64,000 bases of DNA from Chitinibacter bivalviorum (GTDB lineage: Bacteria > Pseudomonadota > Gammaproteobacteria > Burkholderiales > Chitinibacteraceae): NCBI RefSeq assembly GCF_013403565.1, contig NZ_CP058627.1, forward strand, positions 3,100,001-3,164,000, read 5' to 3'. Position 1 is the stretch's first letter. Every line of letters begins with the position of its first letter. Positions 56,188 to 64,000 of the stretch are shown here, piece after piece. The notes below the pieces were generated by a model. The model saw only the letters and a list, made by a program, of their open reading frames with translations, had not been told where the DNA came from and made no database searches. The position numbers and the translations under genes are program-made.

Positions 56188-56922
56188 ATGGCCTTGCCCC
56201 GTTTTTATGTTGATCAGTCGCTGGCGATTGGCCTGACTTTTGAGTTGCCCGAAGGCGTGGCGCGCCATGTGCAAGTGGTGCGCATGCAGCCCGACGACAG
56301 GGTGACGCTGTTTAATGGGAAAGGTGGCGAATACCAAGCGCAGATTATTGCGATGGGCAAGAAAACGGTCACTGTTCAGGTGTTGTCATTTGACGAGGTC
56401 AATCGTGAGTCGCCATTGCGCATTACCTTGGTACAAGCCGTATCGGCTTCCGACCGGATGGATTACACGGTACAGAAAGCTGCCGAATTGGGCGTGGCGG
56501 TGCTGCAGCCGGTGACGTCGCAATATTGTCAGCAACGCTATAGCGGCGAGCGCGCCGAGAAGCGGATTGCCCACTGGCAAGGTATTGCTGCGAGTGCGGC
56601 GGAGCAATGTGGTCGCACGCAGTTGCTCGAAATCCGACCGATTATCACCTTCGCACAGTTTATTGCGGCGGTAGATCAAGACGATAGTGAACTCAAATTA
56701 TTGCTCTGCCCGACAGGCGCGATTCATCACTCCGCTTTACCCGAACAGGTCAACAGTGTTTCGGTATTGATCGGGCCAGAAGGGGGGTATTCCCCTGAAG
56801 AAGATGCGGCTGCTATTGCTGCGGGCTATACATCGCTCTTGCTTGGCCCACGAATTTTCCGTACCGAAACGGTGGCGCCTGTGATTGCGAGTTTCCTACA
56901 AGCCAAATACGGCGATTTTTGA
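56188..56922 (+). CDS. rsmE: 16S rRNA (uracil1498-N3)-methyltransferase RsmE
   Basis: This 244-residue SPOUT-fold enzyme has an N-terminal PUA-like domain (His-Val-Gln-Val-Val-Arg-Met-Gln-Pro near residue 28). Ala-Ala-Glu-Leu-Gly-Val-Ala-Val-Leu-Gln-Pro-Val follows, then the knotted SAM site Ile-Gly-Pro-Glu-Gly-Gly-Tyr-Ser near 195 and Leu-Gly-Pro-Arg-Ile-Phe-Arg-Thr-Glu-Thr-Val. It methylates U1498 of 16S rRNA. The ATG follows the small membrane gene by 4 bp. The 166-bp gap after it (to cysA, convergent) has an AGCCGC/GCGGCT hairpin near 57068-57086 and no clear T tract. Confidence 0.95.
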   Translation: MALPRFYVDQSLAIGLTFELPEGVARHVQVVRMQPDDRVTLFNGKGGEYQAQIIAMGKKTVTVQVLSFDEVNRESPLRITLVQAVSASDRMDYTVQKAAELGVAVLQPVTSQYCQQRYSGERAEKRIAHWQGIAASAAEQCGRTQLLEIRPIITFAQFIAAVDQDDSELKLLLCPTGAIHHSALPEQVNSVSVLIGPEGGYSPEEDAAAIAAGYTSLLLGPRIFRTETVAPVIASFLQAKYGDF

Positions 56923-57088
56923 AGGGGCTGAATTTTCAGGGCAAGCTGTGGCTGCCCCGAGAATTTAGGCAGCGAGCTGTGAAAACAGCCCTCTGCCGAT
57001 GTGATGGGAAACAACGCTGCGCAGGGCTTGGCAGCGTCGAAACTAGGACATCAAGCTGAGCCCTGAAAGCCGCCGCAGATGCGGCTGG

Positions 57089-58144
57089 CTACGCCCCTTG
57101 GTAAACCTTCACTTCGCGGGGTATGAGGTACACGGTTTCAGCCACTTGCCAACCGCCTTCTAGTTGCCGTTCTCGCGTTAGCTCGACCTCCACCACATCA
57201 TGCTGAGCTGCGCCTGTTTCTACTTCCACTTCGAGACGCACTGTCGCGCCGAGCAGTCGGATGTGCGTGATTGTGCCGCTGATCGCGCCCGCCGTAGCGA
57301 CTCGGCTGAGGTCGATTTCATGCGGGCGTACATATACTGTCGCGTGTTCGCTGTCTTTGTCGGTGGCAAATTTCGCGCTCCCAACTTGAGCCCAGCCTTC
57401 ATGAACGCGAGAGTGGAAGAGATTCACGTCGCCCAAGAATTGATACACAAATGGGCTGGCTGGCGTGTCGTAGACTTCACTTGGCGAGCCGATTTGTTCG
57501 ATCTGGCCTTTGTTCATCACTACAACGCGGTCAGCGACTTCGAGTGCTTCTTCCTGATCGTGCGTTACAAATACAGAAGTCACATGGATTTCGTCGTGCA
57601 AACGACGCAACCAACGGCGCAGCTCTTTGCGCACCTTGGTGTCGAGTGCGCCAAATGGCTCGTCAAGCAGCAAGACTTTAGGCTCAACTGCCAGTGCGCG
57701 GGCCAAGGCGATCCGCTGGCGCTGGCCACCCGAGAGTTGCGCGGGATAACGATCGGCCAGCCAATCGAGTTGCACCAATTGCAGCAAATCATGCACTTTG
57801 CGCTTGATCTCCGCATCTGACGGACGCGTTGATTTAGGGCGGACGCGCAGGCCGAAGGCGACGTTTTCAAATACGGTCATGTGGCGGAAGAGGGCATAGT
57901 GCTGAAACACAAAGCCGACTTGGCGTTCACGCACATGCCTCTCGGTGGTATCTTCGCCGTGAAATAGAATCTGCCCCGAATCAGGCGTTTCCAAACCGGC
58001 AATGACGCGCAGCAAGGATGTTTTGCCGCAGCCCGATGGACCCAGCAAGGCGACCAATTCACCCGATTCAACATTCAGGCTTAAATCATTCAGTGCTTTG
58101 AATTCGCCAAAGGTTTTGACGATATTGCGAATTTCGATACTCAT
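57089..58144 (-). CDS. cysA: Sulfate/thiosulfate ABC transporter ATPase CysA
   Basis: This 351-residue ATPase has Walker A Gly-Pro-Ser-Gly-Cys-Gly-Lys-Thr-Ser at residues 35-43, signature Leu-Ser-Gly-Gly-Gln-Arg-Gln-Arg near 138, and Walker B [12 protein letters not shown]. The C-terminal TOBE-like extension includes Val-Arg-Pro-His-Glu-Ile near 275, as in CysA. It powers sulfate uptake through CysT and CysW. It follows cysW after 69 bp on the same strand and is the last gene of the operon. Confidence 0.96.
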   Translation of the reverse strand: MSIEIRNIVKTFGEFKALNDLSLNVESGELVALLGPSGCGKTSLLRVIAGLETPDSGQILFHGEDTTERHVRERQVGFVFQHYALFRHMTVFENVAFGLRVRPKSTRPSDAEIKRKVHDLLQLVQLDWLADRYPAQLSGGQRQRIALARALAVEPKVLLLDEPFGALDTKVRKELRRWLRRLHDEIHVTSVFVTHDQEEALEVADRVVVMNKGQIEQIGSPSEVYDTPASPFVYQFLGDVNLFHSRVHEGWAQVGSAKFATDKDSEHATVYVRPHEIDLSRVATAGAISGTITHIRLLGATVRLEVEVETGAAQHDVVEVELTRERQLEGGWQVAETVYLIPREVKVYQGA

Positions 58145-58213
58145 AATCTTTATTCCTTAACAGGAAACATATTTAATTCGGTGAACATCAGGTCTGCGAG
58201 ACACGCAACACCG

Positions 58214-59083
58214 TTATGCTTCAACCGCAGCTTTTTGGTCGGCAATTTCCTGCTGCTCAGTCCGCCACTCGATATAGCTCTTGATCGCCAGCGTCAGTAA
58301 CGCCAGCAAGGCCAGAATCGAAGCGCAGGCAAAAGCGCCGACAAAGTTGTATTCGTTGTACAGAATCTCGACATGCAGCGGGATCGTGTTGGTCAAGCCA
58401 CGAATATGACCCGATACGACCGATACCGCACCAAACTCACCCATGGCCCGGGCATTGGCCAAAATCACGCCGTAGAGCAGACCCCATTTAATATTCGGCA
58501 AAGTCACATGCCAGAAGGTTTGCCAACCTGAAGCGCCCAGTACCAAAGCAGCTTGTTCTTCGTCTGAGCCTTGCGCTTCCATCAATGGAATCAATTCACG
58601 CGCGACAAAGGGGAAGGTCACGAATACTGTCGCCAGTACAATGCCGGGAATCGCAAAAATGATCTTGATATCGTGAGCCGCTAGCCAGCTACCCCACCAT
58701 CCATGCGCGCCAAACATCAGCACATAAATCAAACCGGCCACGACGGGGGACACGGCAAATGGCAGATCGATCAAGGTGATCAAAATGCTTTTGCCTTTAA
58801 AGTCGAACTTCGCAATCGCCCATGCTGCGGCCACACCAAATACCAGATTCAGCGGCAAGGCAATCGCCGCCACGATCAAGGTCAGCTTGATCGCCGACAG
58901 TGCGTCGCTTTCAACCAAGGCGTCTTTATAGAGCTGCCAGCCCTGATGCAACGCTTCATAAAACACCGACAGCAAAGGCACAATCAATAGCAGTGTAATC
59001 AGCGCCAGCGCCAAGCCAGTTAAGCTGTAACGCACCCAGCGTGCTTCAGTCGTTACGACTTTATTACTCACAATCACGCTCAT
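58214..59083 (-). CDS. cysW: Sulfate ABC transporter permease CysW
   Basis: This 289-residue permease has six hydrophobic segments. The EAA loop reads [13 protein letters not shown] near residue 180, then [18 protein letters not shown], the CysW-specific ending. It pairs with CysT in the membrane. The ATG at 59083 overlaps cysT by 4 bp; the frame open to 59116 is within cysT and not used. Confidence 0.96.
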   Translation of the reverse strand: MSVIVSNKVVTTEARWVRYSLTGLALALITLLLIVPLLSVFYEALHQGWQLYKDALVESDALSAIKLTLIVAAIALPLNLVFGVAAAWAIAKFDFKGKSILITLIDLPFAVSPVVAGLIYVLMFGAHGWWGSWLAAHDIKIIFAIPGIVLATVFVTFPFVARELIPLMEAQGSDEEQAALVLGASGWQTFWHVTLPNIKWGLLYGVILANARAMGEFGAVSVVSGHIRGLTNTIPLHVEILYNEYNFVGAFACASILALLALLTLAIKSYIEWRTEQQEIADQKAAVEA

Positions 59084-59913
59084 TTGCGTCTCCCCAAGCG
59101 TTTTGCCATCCACCATTGCAGGCCATTAATCAGCAGCAACAGCGCAAACGACACCGCGAGCATCACCACGGCAATCGCGGTGGCGCCGAGATAATCGTAT
59201 TGCTCGAGTTTTGAAATAATCATCAGTGGCGTGATTTCCGACTTGAACGGCATATTGCCGGCAATGAAAATCACCGAGCCAAACTCACCGATCGCGCGGG
59301 CAAAGGCCAAAGTAAATCCTGTTAGCAGCGCCGGGAAAATCGTCGGCAAAATCACTTTGCTAAAAATTTGCCAGCGCGTTGCACCGAGGCTGGATGCGGC
59401 TTCTTCAAGCTCTTTTTCCATGTCTTCGAGCACGGGTTGCACGGTACGCACGACAAACGGCAGCGTGATAAACGTCAGCGCCAACACAATGCCCAGCGGG
59501 GTAAAGGCGATTTTGATGCCGAGTTTTTCCAGCGGCTCGCCCAGTACGCCATTGGGCGCATACAAAGTCGCCAACGCGATACCGGCGACGGCGGTTGGCA
59601 GCGCAAATGGCAAATCGACCAAGGCATCAATAAATCGTTTGCCGGGAAACGGATAGCGCACCAAGACCCAAGCAATCAATAAACCAACGAATAAGTTGAT
59701 CAACGCCGCGATCAGCGATGCACCAAACGTCACTTTATACGTCGCCACCACCCGTGGTTCGGACACAATCGCCCAAAACGTCGCCCAATCTAGGCCGAGG
59801 GTTTTGCTGATTAGCGCCGCCAGCGGCAGCAAAACAATCAGCGATAAATACAGCAAGCTATAACCGAGCGATAAATTAAAGCCCGGCAGCACGCTGCTTT
59901 GTTTGAATTTCAT
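59080..59913 (-). CDS. cysT: Sulfate ABC transporter permease CysT (CysU)
   Basis: This 277-residue permease has six membrane segments. It begins with [14 protein letters not shown], a common CysT start. The EAA loop is [11 protein letters not shown] near residue 170, followed by [10 protein letters not shown]. It begins 89 bp after sbp, a gap holding a long hairpin, and its stop overlaps cysW. It pairs with CysW to form the channel. Confidence 0.96.
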   Translation of the reverse strand: MKFKQSSVLPGFNLSLGYSLLYLSLIVLLPLAALISKTLGLDWATFWAIVSEPRVVATYKVTFGASLIAALINLFVGLLIAWVLVRYPFPGKRFIDALVDLPFALPTAVAGIALATLYAPNGVLGEPLEKLGIKIAFTPLGIVLALTFITLPFVVRTVQPVLEDMEKELEEAASSLGATRWQIFSKVILPTIFPALLTGFTLAFARAIGEFGSVIFIAGNMPFKSEITPLMIISKLEQYDYLGATAIAVVMLAVSFALLLLINGLQWWMAKRLGRRK

Positions 59914-59943
59914 ACTTATTCCTTGCTCATGAAGACTGGCAGG

Positions 59944-59994
59944 TAGGTATTTCGATCAAACCCAATTAGAACGATGTTTTGATCGAAATACCTA
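59944..59994 (-). other. 17-bp perfect hairpin between sbp and cysT
   Basis: TAGGTATTTCGATCAAA (59944-59960) and TTTGATCGAAATACCTA (59978-59994) are perfect complements around a 17-nt loop. No T tract follows in the minus-strand transcript, so it is not a standard terminator. In a polycistronic mRNA such a structure could protect the sbp 3' end and allow more binding protein than permease, as seen for malE/malF-type intergenic structures. Confidence 0.7.
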
Positions 59995-60002
59995 GGTAGG
60001 GC

Positions 60003-61013
60003 TTATTTCTTTTTAGCAATCTCGGCGGCAATCTGATCGTAGATCGCGCCATCATCGAAGAATTTCTTCTGCGCGGCTTTCAGGCCACCAAATTCGGCCA
60101 CACCAAATAATTTGATGCTCGGAAACTGCTTGGCATACTTTGCTGTGACTGCTGCATTGCGTGGGCGCAGATAATTTTGTGCCGCAATTTCCTGCCCTTC
60201 AGGGCTCCATAAGTAATTAAGGTACTCAGTGGCGACTTTGCGCGTTCCTTTCTTGTCGACCACTTTATCGACGACGGCAACGGGCAAATCGGCATCGATC
60301 GAAACGCTTGGATAAATCACTTCAAAATTACCGCGGCCAAATTCGCGCGCGATCATTTCGGCTTCGTTTTCAAACGTCACCAAAACATCGCCAATCTGGC
60401 GCTGCATAAACGTCGTCGTCGCCGCACGACCGCCAGCATCGAGCACGGGTACATTGCTAAAGATCGCTGTCGTCAATTCGCGGGCTTTGGCTTCGTTGCC
60501 ACCCGCTTGCTTCAACCCAGCACCCCAAGCGGCAAGGAAGGTGTAGCGGCCATTGCCGCTGGTTTTGGGGTTAGGAACAATCACCTGAATGCCCGATTTG
60601 CCCAAATCAGCCCAGTCTTTAATGCCTTTCGGATTGCCTTTGCGCACAATCAGCACTTGCAGGCTGGAAAACGGTGCAGCTTCATCGGGGTATTTTTTCT
60701 CCCAGCCGGCATTGATTTGTTTGCCTTTTTCGACAATCGCGTCAATGTCGGTGCTTTGATTCATCGTCACGACATCGGCTTCGAGGCCATCGATCACCGA
60801 GCGTGCCTGTTTGGACGAGCCGCCATGTGATTGTTGGATCGTGACCTTGTCTTTGAATTTGGCCTCGTAATATTTGCTGAACGCTGGGTTGTAGTCTTTG
60901 TAGAAATCGCGCATTACGTCGTAGGAGACGTTCAGTAGCGTCGTGTCGGCCGAAGCAAGCGCGGATAAACTACTGAGTGCTAGGGCGAGTGAAAGTTTGC
61001 GGAGTAACGACAT
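60003..61013 (-). CDS. sbp: Sulfate-binding periplasmic protein
   Basis: This 336-residue protein has a signal peptide ending at Ala-Leu-Ala-Ser-Ala (residue ~22). The mature start Thr-Thr-Leu-Leu-Asn-Val-Ser-Tyr-Asp is typical, followed by Gln-Gln-Ser-His-Gly-Gly-Ser-Ser-Lys-Gln-Ala. Asn-Pro-Lys-Thr-Ser-Gly-Asn-Gly-Arg-Tyr and Glu-Asn-Glu-Ala-Glu follow; these blocks bind the sulfate. The frame is open to 61169, but the ATG at 61013 has GGAAGG upstream and a proper signal peptide. It is the first gene of sbp-cysT-cysW-cysA. Confidence 0.96.
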   Translation of the reverse strand: MSLLRKLSLALALSSLSALASADTTLLNVSYDVMRDFYKDYNPAFSKYYEAKFKDKVTIQQSHGGSSKQARSVIDGLEADVVTMNQSTDIDAIVEKGKQINAGWEKKYPDEAAPFSSLQVLIVRKGNPKGIKDWADLGKSGIQVIVPNPKTSGNGRYTFLAAWGAGLKQAGGNEAKARELTTAIFSNVPVLDAGGRAATTTFMQRQIGDVLVTFENEAEMIAREFGRGNFEVIYPSVSIDADLPVAVVDKVVDKKGTRKVATEYLNYLWSPEGQEIAAQNYLRPRNAAVTAKYAKQFPSIKLFGVAEFGGLKAAQKKFFDDGAIYDQIAAEIAKKK

Positions 61014-61112
61014 GGGAGCCTTCCTCATATTTTGGATGAGTCGACTGTAGCAAGCAAAAGATATGCGAACAAAGAATATTAAATTATTTTTATATAACGA
61101 AAATATTTTTTC

Positions 61113-61140
61113 AAAAAAAACCCCTTGCAGGGCAAGGGGC
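61113..61140 (-). terminator. Terminator of the KdgM-like porin gene (minus strand)
   Basis: On the minus strand CCCCTTGC and GCAAGGGG form an 8-bp stem with a CCT loop followed by eight Ts. It lies 35 bp after the porin stop and ~100 bp before the sbp start, so the sulfate operon has its own promoter. Confidence 0.88.
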
Positions 61141-61174
61141 AACATTGTTTCAAGCGCGTTGCGATTCATTTCGC

Positions 61175-61885
61175 TTAGAAGCTAACAGCCGCTCCCACAC
61201 GGATCCGCCAGTCATCTTCCAATTTCTTTTGTGGATTGAGCGCTTCACCCAAGTAGCCCACTTCAAGATATGGCTTGATGGTGTTGTTCACTTTGTAGCT
61301 CACGCCCACATTGTGCTCGATGTAGTTGTGGCTCTTGTCGGCGTAGACGTAATCATTTAGCTTGTAATCCCAGCGGAAGTTGTAGTAAGCATCCACTTCG
61401 CTGCTAATTGATTTACGCAACCACAGGTCGGTACGAGTCGTGCTGTCGTTATCCAGGTGCTTATGCAAATCTTTGCTTTCTTGTTGGCGATATTCGTAGC
61501 GAACCCGTGCATCAAAACGCCATGATGGGGCAAACGCCCAGTTTCCTTGAAGGCCGACTTTATAAAAATCGCCTTTGGTTTTGGTGTTTTGGTACCACAA
61601 GCTAGGCAAAATGGTGACGGTATCGTTCAGTTTGTATTTGTACCACAAGCCAAGCTCGGTATTGTCCCAAATGGCTTGATCAATACCTTCACCCGCTTTG
61701 CTGGTGTTGTTGATGGTGTATTCTGCGCTCGCGCCAATGCCATTGGCAAAGTCATTCGCCAATAAAATGCGCGATTCGTACTTTTCGCTGCCTGTTTTGT
61801 ATTGGCCGCGCACGTCAACGCTGGCCGCGTTGGCATTCAAGGCATAAGCACCTAGTAGTGCAATGAGTAGGTATTTTTTTGTCAT
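61175..61885 (-). CDS. KdgM-family outer-membrane porin
   Basis: This 236-residue protein has a signal peptide cleaved after Ala-Asn-Ala (residue ~20). The rest is alternating beta strands rich in Tyr, Trp and charged residues, ending Val-Gly-Ala-Ala-Val-Ser-Phe with the C-terminal aromatic typical of beta-barrels. Pattern and size match the KdgM/NanC family of 12-stranded porins for acidic oligosaccharides. The substrate is unclear; no pectin or sialic-acid genes are near. A 7-bp hairpin CACAGCG/CGCTGTG (61925-61944) lies in its 5' leader. Its codons are more AT-rich than the sulfate genes. Confidence 0.82.
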   Translation of the reverse strand: MTKKYLLIALLGAYALNANAASVDVRGQYKTGSEKYESRILLANDFANGIGASAEYTINNTSKAGEGIDQAIWDNTELGLWYKYKLNDTVTILPSLWYQNTKTKGDFYKVGLQGNWAFAPSWRFDARVRYEYRQQESKDLHKHLDNDSTTRTDLWLRKSISSEVDAYYNFRWDYKLNDYVYADKSHNYIEHNVGVSYKVNNTIKPYLEVGYLGEALNPQKKLEDDWRIRVGAAVSF

Positions 61886-62002
61886 TTCAAATTCATCTCA
61901 GATGTAATCAGTGATAGGGGCAAACACAGCGTTGCCTCGCTGTGATGGATGTACTTTATTACAGTTTTGATATTTTAAATAATACTTATAAGCATTTTTT
62001 AT

Positions 62003-62017
62003 ATTCCAAAATGGAAT
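62003..62017. promoter_or_regulatory. Operator-like palindrome ATTCCAAAATGGAAT
   Basis: Six-base arms (ATTCCA/TGGAAT) with a 3-base centre lie in the 247-bp AT-rich gap between the divergent porin and DUF2325 genes. A half-site AATGGAAT recurs at 62078-62085. The regulator is unknown. Confidence 0.35.
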
Positions 62018-62047
62018 TTGTGAGCTTGTATTTCTGCTTCGTCGTGT

Positions 62048-62075
62048 TTGTTATATGGAAGTAATTAAATATAAT
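62048..62075 (+). promoter_or_regulatory. Possible promoter of the DUF2325 gene
   Basis: TTGTTA (62048-62053) and TATAAT (62070-62075) are 16 bp apart, ~58 bp before the DUF2325 ATG. The region is AT-rich, so chance matches are possible. Confidence 0.4.
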
Positions 62076-62132
62076 TAAATGGAATATTTAGGCTGTGGTA
62101 GCGTGTCTGTGTGCCATCAAGGAGCAGATCCG

Positions 62133-62435
62133 ATGCAAGCATTTATTGTGGGCGCTGACGCGCTAGGTAATATCCCCGGGGTATTGGCGGAATATGGAAT
62201 TGATATTGGCTATCACCTGACTGGGCGTAATCCATCGCACCAGCGCAGCCCCAGCCATATCAAGGGCATGGATATCGTGATTTTATTTACCGACTTTTTA
62301 AGTCACAACACCATGCGTAATTACCGCGAAGTGGCGCAAAAGCGCAATGTGCAGTTTGTGGCGTGCCGCCGCTCGGTTGGCGACTTAAAGCGCAATTTGG
62401 AGCTGCTGCGGGTTAAATCTTTGGCGCTGCAATAA
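62133..62435 (+). CDS. DUF2325 domain protein
   Basis: This 100-residue cytosolic protein matches DUF2325: an N-terminal Ala-Phe-Ile-Val-Gly-Ala-Asp-Ala-Leu-Gly-Asn-Ile-Pro strand, a Met-Asp-Ile-Val-Ile-Leu-Phe-Thr-Asp-Phe-Leu-Ser-His strand, and Phe-Val-Ala-Cys-Arg-Arg-Ser near the end. The family is uncharacterised. The ATG at 62133 has AAGGAG upstream; the longer frame from 62079 has none. It ends 66 bp before the convergent hydrolase. Confidence 0.82.
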   Translation: MQAFIVGADALGNIPGVLAEYGIDIGYHLTGRNPSHQRSPSHIKGMDIVILFTDFLSHNTMRNYREVAQKRNVQFVACRRSVGDLKRNLELLRVKSLALQ

Positions 62436-62501
62436 AGCAAGTAGCCCAGCTTGCTGCGCTGATGCGCATTGAGCTGGGCCGATGTATGAGACAGGCTGAG
62501 C

Positions 62502-63137
62502 TTAGGCTTCGAGTGCGAGCGTCAGATCGAAATCCAGCTCACGTTCCAGGTTATATAGTTGGGCCAGCAAGCGCGTGAGTAGTTGCAATCCTTCCGGCCA
62601 TTCGCCATGGCCTGATTCGACATTGATGTGCCCCGCATCGGCAATGATGCGCAATTGGCTGCGCCAGGTTTGCGCCAGCTGTGTGGCGCGATCTTCACTG
62701 CAACTGGGGTCGTTGCTACTGGCAATGACCCAGCTCGGGAAAGGTAGTGCGATGCTGGGTAGCGGCATAAAGCCTTGAAATTCATCCGGTGCTTCGGGGC
62801 GCATCACATCGGCAGGCGCCACCAGTAAGGCGGCTTTGACTTGCCGATTACGCCCATAAAGGGCCGCCCAGTGCGCCAAAGTCGCGCAAGCCAGACTGTG
62901 CGCCACAATAATCGTGGGGGCTTCGCTGGCTGCGATTTTCGCTTCAAATGTTTTGACCCACTCCGCCGCTTTGGGGTGCAGCCAATCTTGCTGCTCAATG
63001 CGTTCAACGCCTGGATATTGCGCCTGCCAATGGCTTTGCCAATGATCAGGTCCCGAGTTATTCCAGCCCGGTGCGATTAACACGCGGTTGCCTGCTTTGA
63101 GCCATTGTTCAATTAAATTCATCGTGGATGTCGTCAT
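62502..63137 (-). CDS. RBBP9/YdeN-type serine hydrolase
   Basis: This 211-residue alpha/beta hydrolase has Pro-Gly-Trp-Asn-Asn-Ser-Gly-Pro-Asp-His-Trp near the N-terminus. The nucleophile is Ser81 in Ala-His-Ser-Leu-Ala, and the acid is probably Asp in Ser-Ser-Asn-Asp-Pro. The catalytic His is in Asp-Ala-Gly-His-Ile-Asn near residue 175. The pattern is that of the RBBP9/YdeN family, whose natural substrates are mostly unknown. It is cytosolic. The start is ATG at 63137, or Met6. It follows the EAL gene by 48 bp on the same strand, so the two may be co-transcribed. Confidence 0.9.
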   Translation of the reverse strand: MTTSTMNLIEQWLKAGNRVLIAPGWNNSGPDHWQSHWQAQYPGVERIEQQDWLHPKAAEWVKTFEAKIAASEAPTIIVAHSLACATLAHWAALYGRNRQVKAALLVAPADVMRPEAPDEFQGFMPLPSIALPFPSWVIASSNDPSCSEDRATQLAQTWRSQLRIIADAGHINVESGHGEWPEGLQLLTRLLAQLYNLERELDFDLTLALEA

Positions 63138-63185
63138 TTATTTTTATTCCAGATCAAACCAATTGCAGATCAAACCCATTCCGGA

Positions 63186-63998
63186 TCAAACGGGTCGGTA
63201 ATCGGGTGTCGCAATGAAATAGCCTTGTAGCGCATCGACGCCGCTATCGAGCGCAATCGTTTTTTCTTGCAGGGTTTCGACGCCTTCAGCAATCACTTGG
63301 CTACCGGCATCGTGCAGCAGCGACACCAATTTGCCGTATCCCTGACGGGCTTTGTCCTGCTGCGCCGCGAGCGCCAGAATATGGCGATCGAGCTTCACAA
63401 AGTCGGGTTCAAGTAGCCACAGTCGATCCAGATTGGCCATGCCATGACCAAAATCATCCAGCGCAATTCGATAGCCTTTGGCACGATAATTTTTAACGGC
63501 ACGGCTGATGGCGCTGGCGTCGACATTGCTCACGTCGTTTTCCAATAATTCCAGCACGACCTGATTTGGGCTAAAGCCCAAGCTATTTAGAATGCGCTCG
63601 AAATAAGCCCCGTGATCGCTAATCTCGACCAGTAATTCAGGATGAACATTGAGAAACAGCAAGCGATTTTGTGGGGCGTAGCTGGCGTAATTCATCACAT
63701 GCAACGTGCGGCACAGGCGATCAAACGCAATTAGCTTATGACCTTGGCGGGCCGATTCGAAGGCTTGCGGTGGCGAAATGGCTTTGTCGCGCACCGAGGC
63801 ACGCAGCAGCGCTTCATCGGCAAAACGCTGGCCATTGCGATCAACGATGGGCTGAAAGGCCGAGGCCAGAGTAGAGCCCAGCGCTTTAACTAAAATGCCG
63901 CGTAGCGAGTCGATTTGAAACAGGCTCTCGGGCCAGTCGCGCGCGATTTCGGGTGGAACGGGGAAACGGGTGTTGGTTGCGCTATGCAAGATGCTCAT
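63186..63998 (-). CDS. EAL-domain cyclic di-GMP phosphodiesterase
   Basis: This 270-residue protein is essentially a stand-alone EAL domain with no membrane segment. Catalytic residues look intact: Glu62-Ala-Leu, Asn in Leu-Asn-Val-His-Pro-Glu, and Glu in Leu-Glu-Leu-Leu-Glu. Asp-Asp-Phe-Gly near residue 177, Lys in Val-Lys-Leu-Asp, Glu in Ala-Glu-Gly-Val-Glu-Thr and Gln in Leu-Gln-Gly-Tyr-Phe complete the set. It should hydrolyse cyclic di-GMP, opposing the two GGDEF proteins at 3-10 kb. The ATG at 63998 is at the window edge, so a longer upstream part cannot be excluded. Confidence 0.92.
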   Translation of the reverse strand: MSILHSATNTRFPVPPEIARDWPESLFQIDSLRGILVKALGSTLASAFQPIVDRNGQRFADEALLRASVRDKAISPPQAFESARQGHKLIAFDRLCRTLHVMNYASYAPQNRLLFLNVHPELLVEISDHGAYFERILNSLGFSPNQVVLELLENDVSNVDASAISRAVKNYRAKGYRIALDDFGHGMANLDRLWLLEPDFVKLDRHILALAAQQDKARQGYGKLVSLLHDAGSQVIAEGVETLQEKTIALDSGVDALQGYFIATPDYRPV

Positions 63999-64000
63999 AG

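Overview
The window is a chromosomal segment of a Gram-negative bacterium. The 16S, 23S and 5S rRNA sequences, an ahcY gene preceded by a SAH riboswitch, a dcw cluster lacking murB, and lipid A, ecotin and outer-membrane porin genes all point to a betaproteobacterium. Order Neisseriales (Chitinibacter/Deefgea/Chromobacterium-like) is my best guess from the 16S text, but I could not run an alignment. Most genes look vertically inherited. I see no transposase, phage, integrase, plasmid or CRISPR signature.

Region 1 (1-17.3 kb) is accessory metabolism and regulation. It holds a molybdate ABC transporter (modA end, modB, modC) split by a DUF2750 gene and an AT-rich orphan membrane gene. Next come a membrane diguanylate cyclase, periplasmic ecotin, a di-haem cytochrome c peroxidase-like lipoprotein and a MASE1-PAS-PAS-GGDEF-EAL protein. 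An AraC regulator, a histidine phosphatase, a solute-binding protein and a MocR/PdxR-type regulator follow. The block ends with a run of small genes (membrane protein, GNAT, rhodanese, PaiB-like, GNAT) closed by a strong terminator.

Region 2 (17.3-23.1 kb) is a complete rrn operon: promoter, boxA, 16S, tRNA-Ile(GAT), tRNA-Ala(TGC), boxA, 23S, 5S and terminator, with clear RNase III-type processing stems around 16S and 23S. It is followed by a 168-bp MITE-like element with inverted termini and a 6-bp target duplication.

Region 3 (23.6-37.7 kb) holds a zinc-ribbon mini-membrane protein, two tandem LpxL/HtrB acyltransferases divergent from metK, a GNAT gene, and riboswitch-controlled ahcY (SAM synthesis and SAH recycling). 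It continues with a TPR protein, a YfhL-type ferredoxin, rsmD, ftsY-(GNAT)-ftsE-ftsX, a glycosyltransferase, and rpoH preceded by a perfect CIRCE (HrcA) operator.

Region 4 (37.9-56.9 kb) is the division and cell-wall (dcw) cluster: terminator, triple MraZ box, mraZ-rsmH-ftsL-ftsI-murE-murF-mraY-murD-ftsW-murG-murC-ddl-ftsQ-ftsA-ftsZ, then lpxC, a small membrane gene and rsmE. Most genes overlap by 1-4 bp, so translation is probably coupled from peptidoglycan precursor synthesis through to the Z ring.

Region 5 (57-64 kb) is a sulfate ABC transporter on the minus strand (sbp-cysT-cysW-cysA) with a long hairpin after sbp. A KdgM-like porin, a DUF2325 gene, an RBBP9-type hydrolase and an EAL-domain protein follow. 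No previously unknown multi-gene system is evident. The most interesting items are the CIRCE-rpoH arrangement, the MITE-like element, the foreign-looking gene inside the mod cluster, the sbp-cysT hairpin and a recurring GATATACC intergenic motif.
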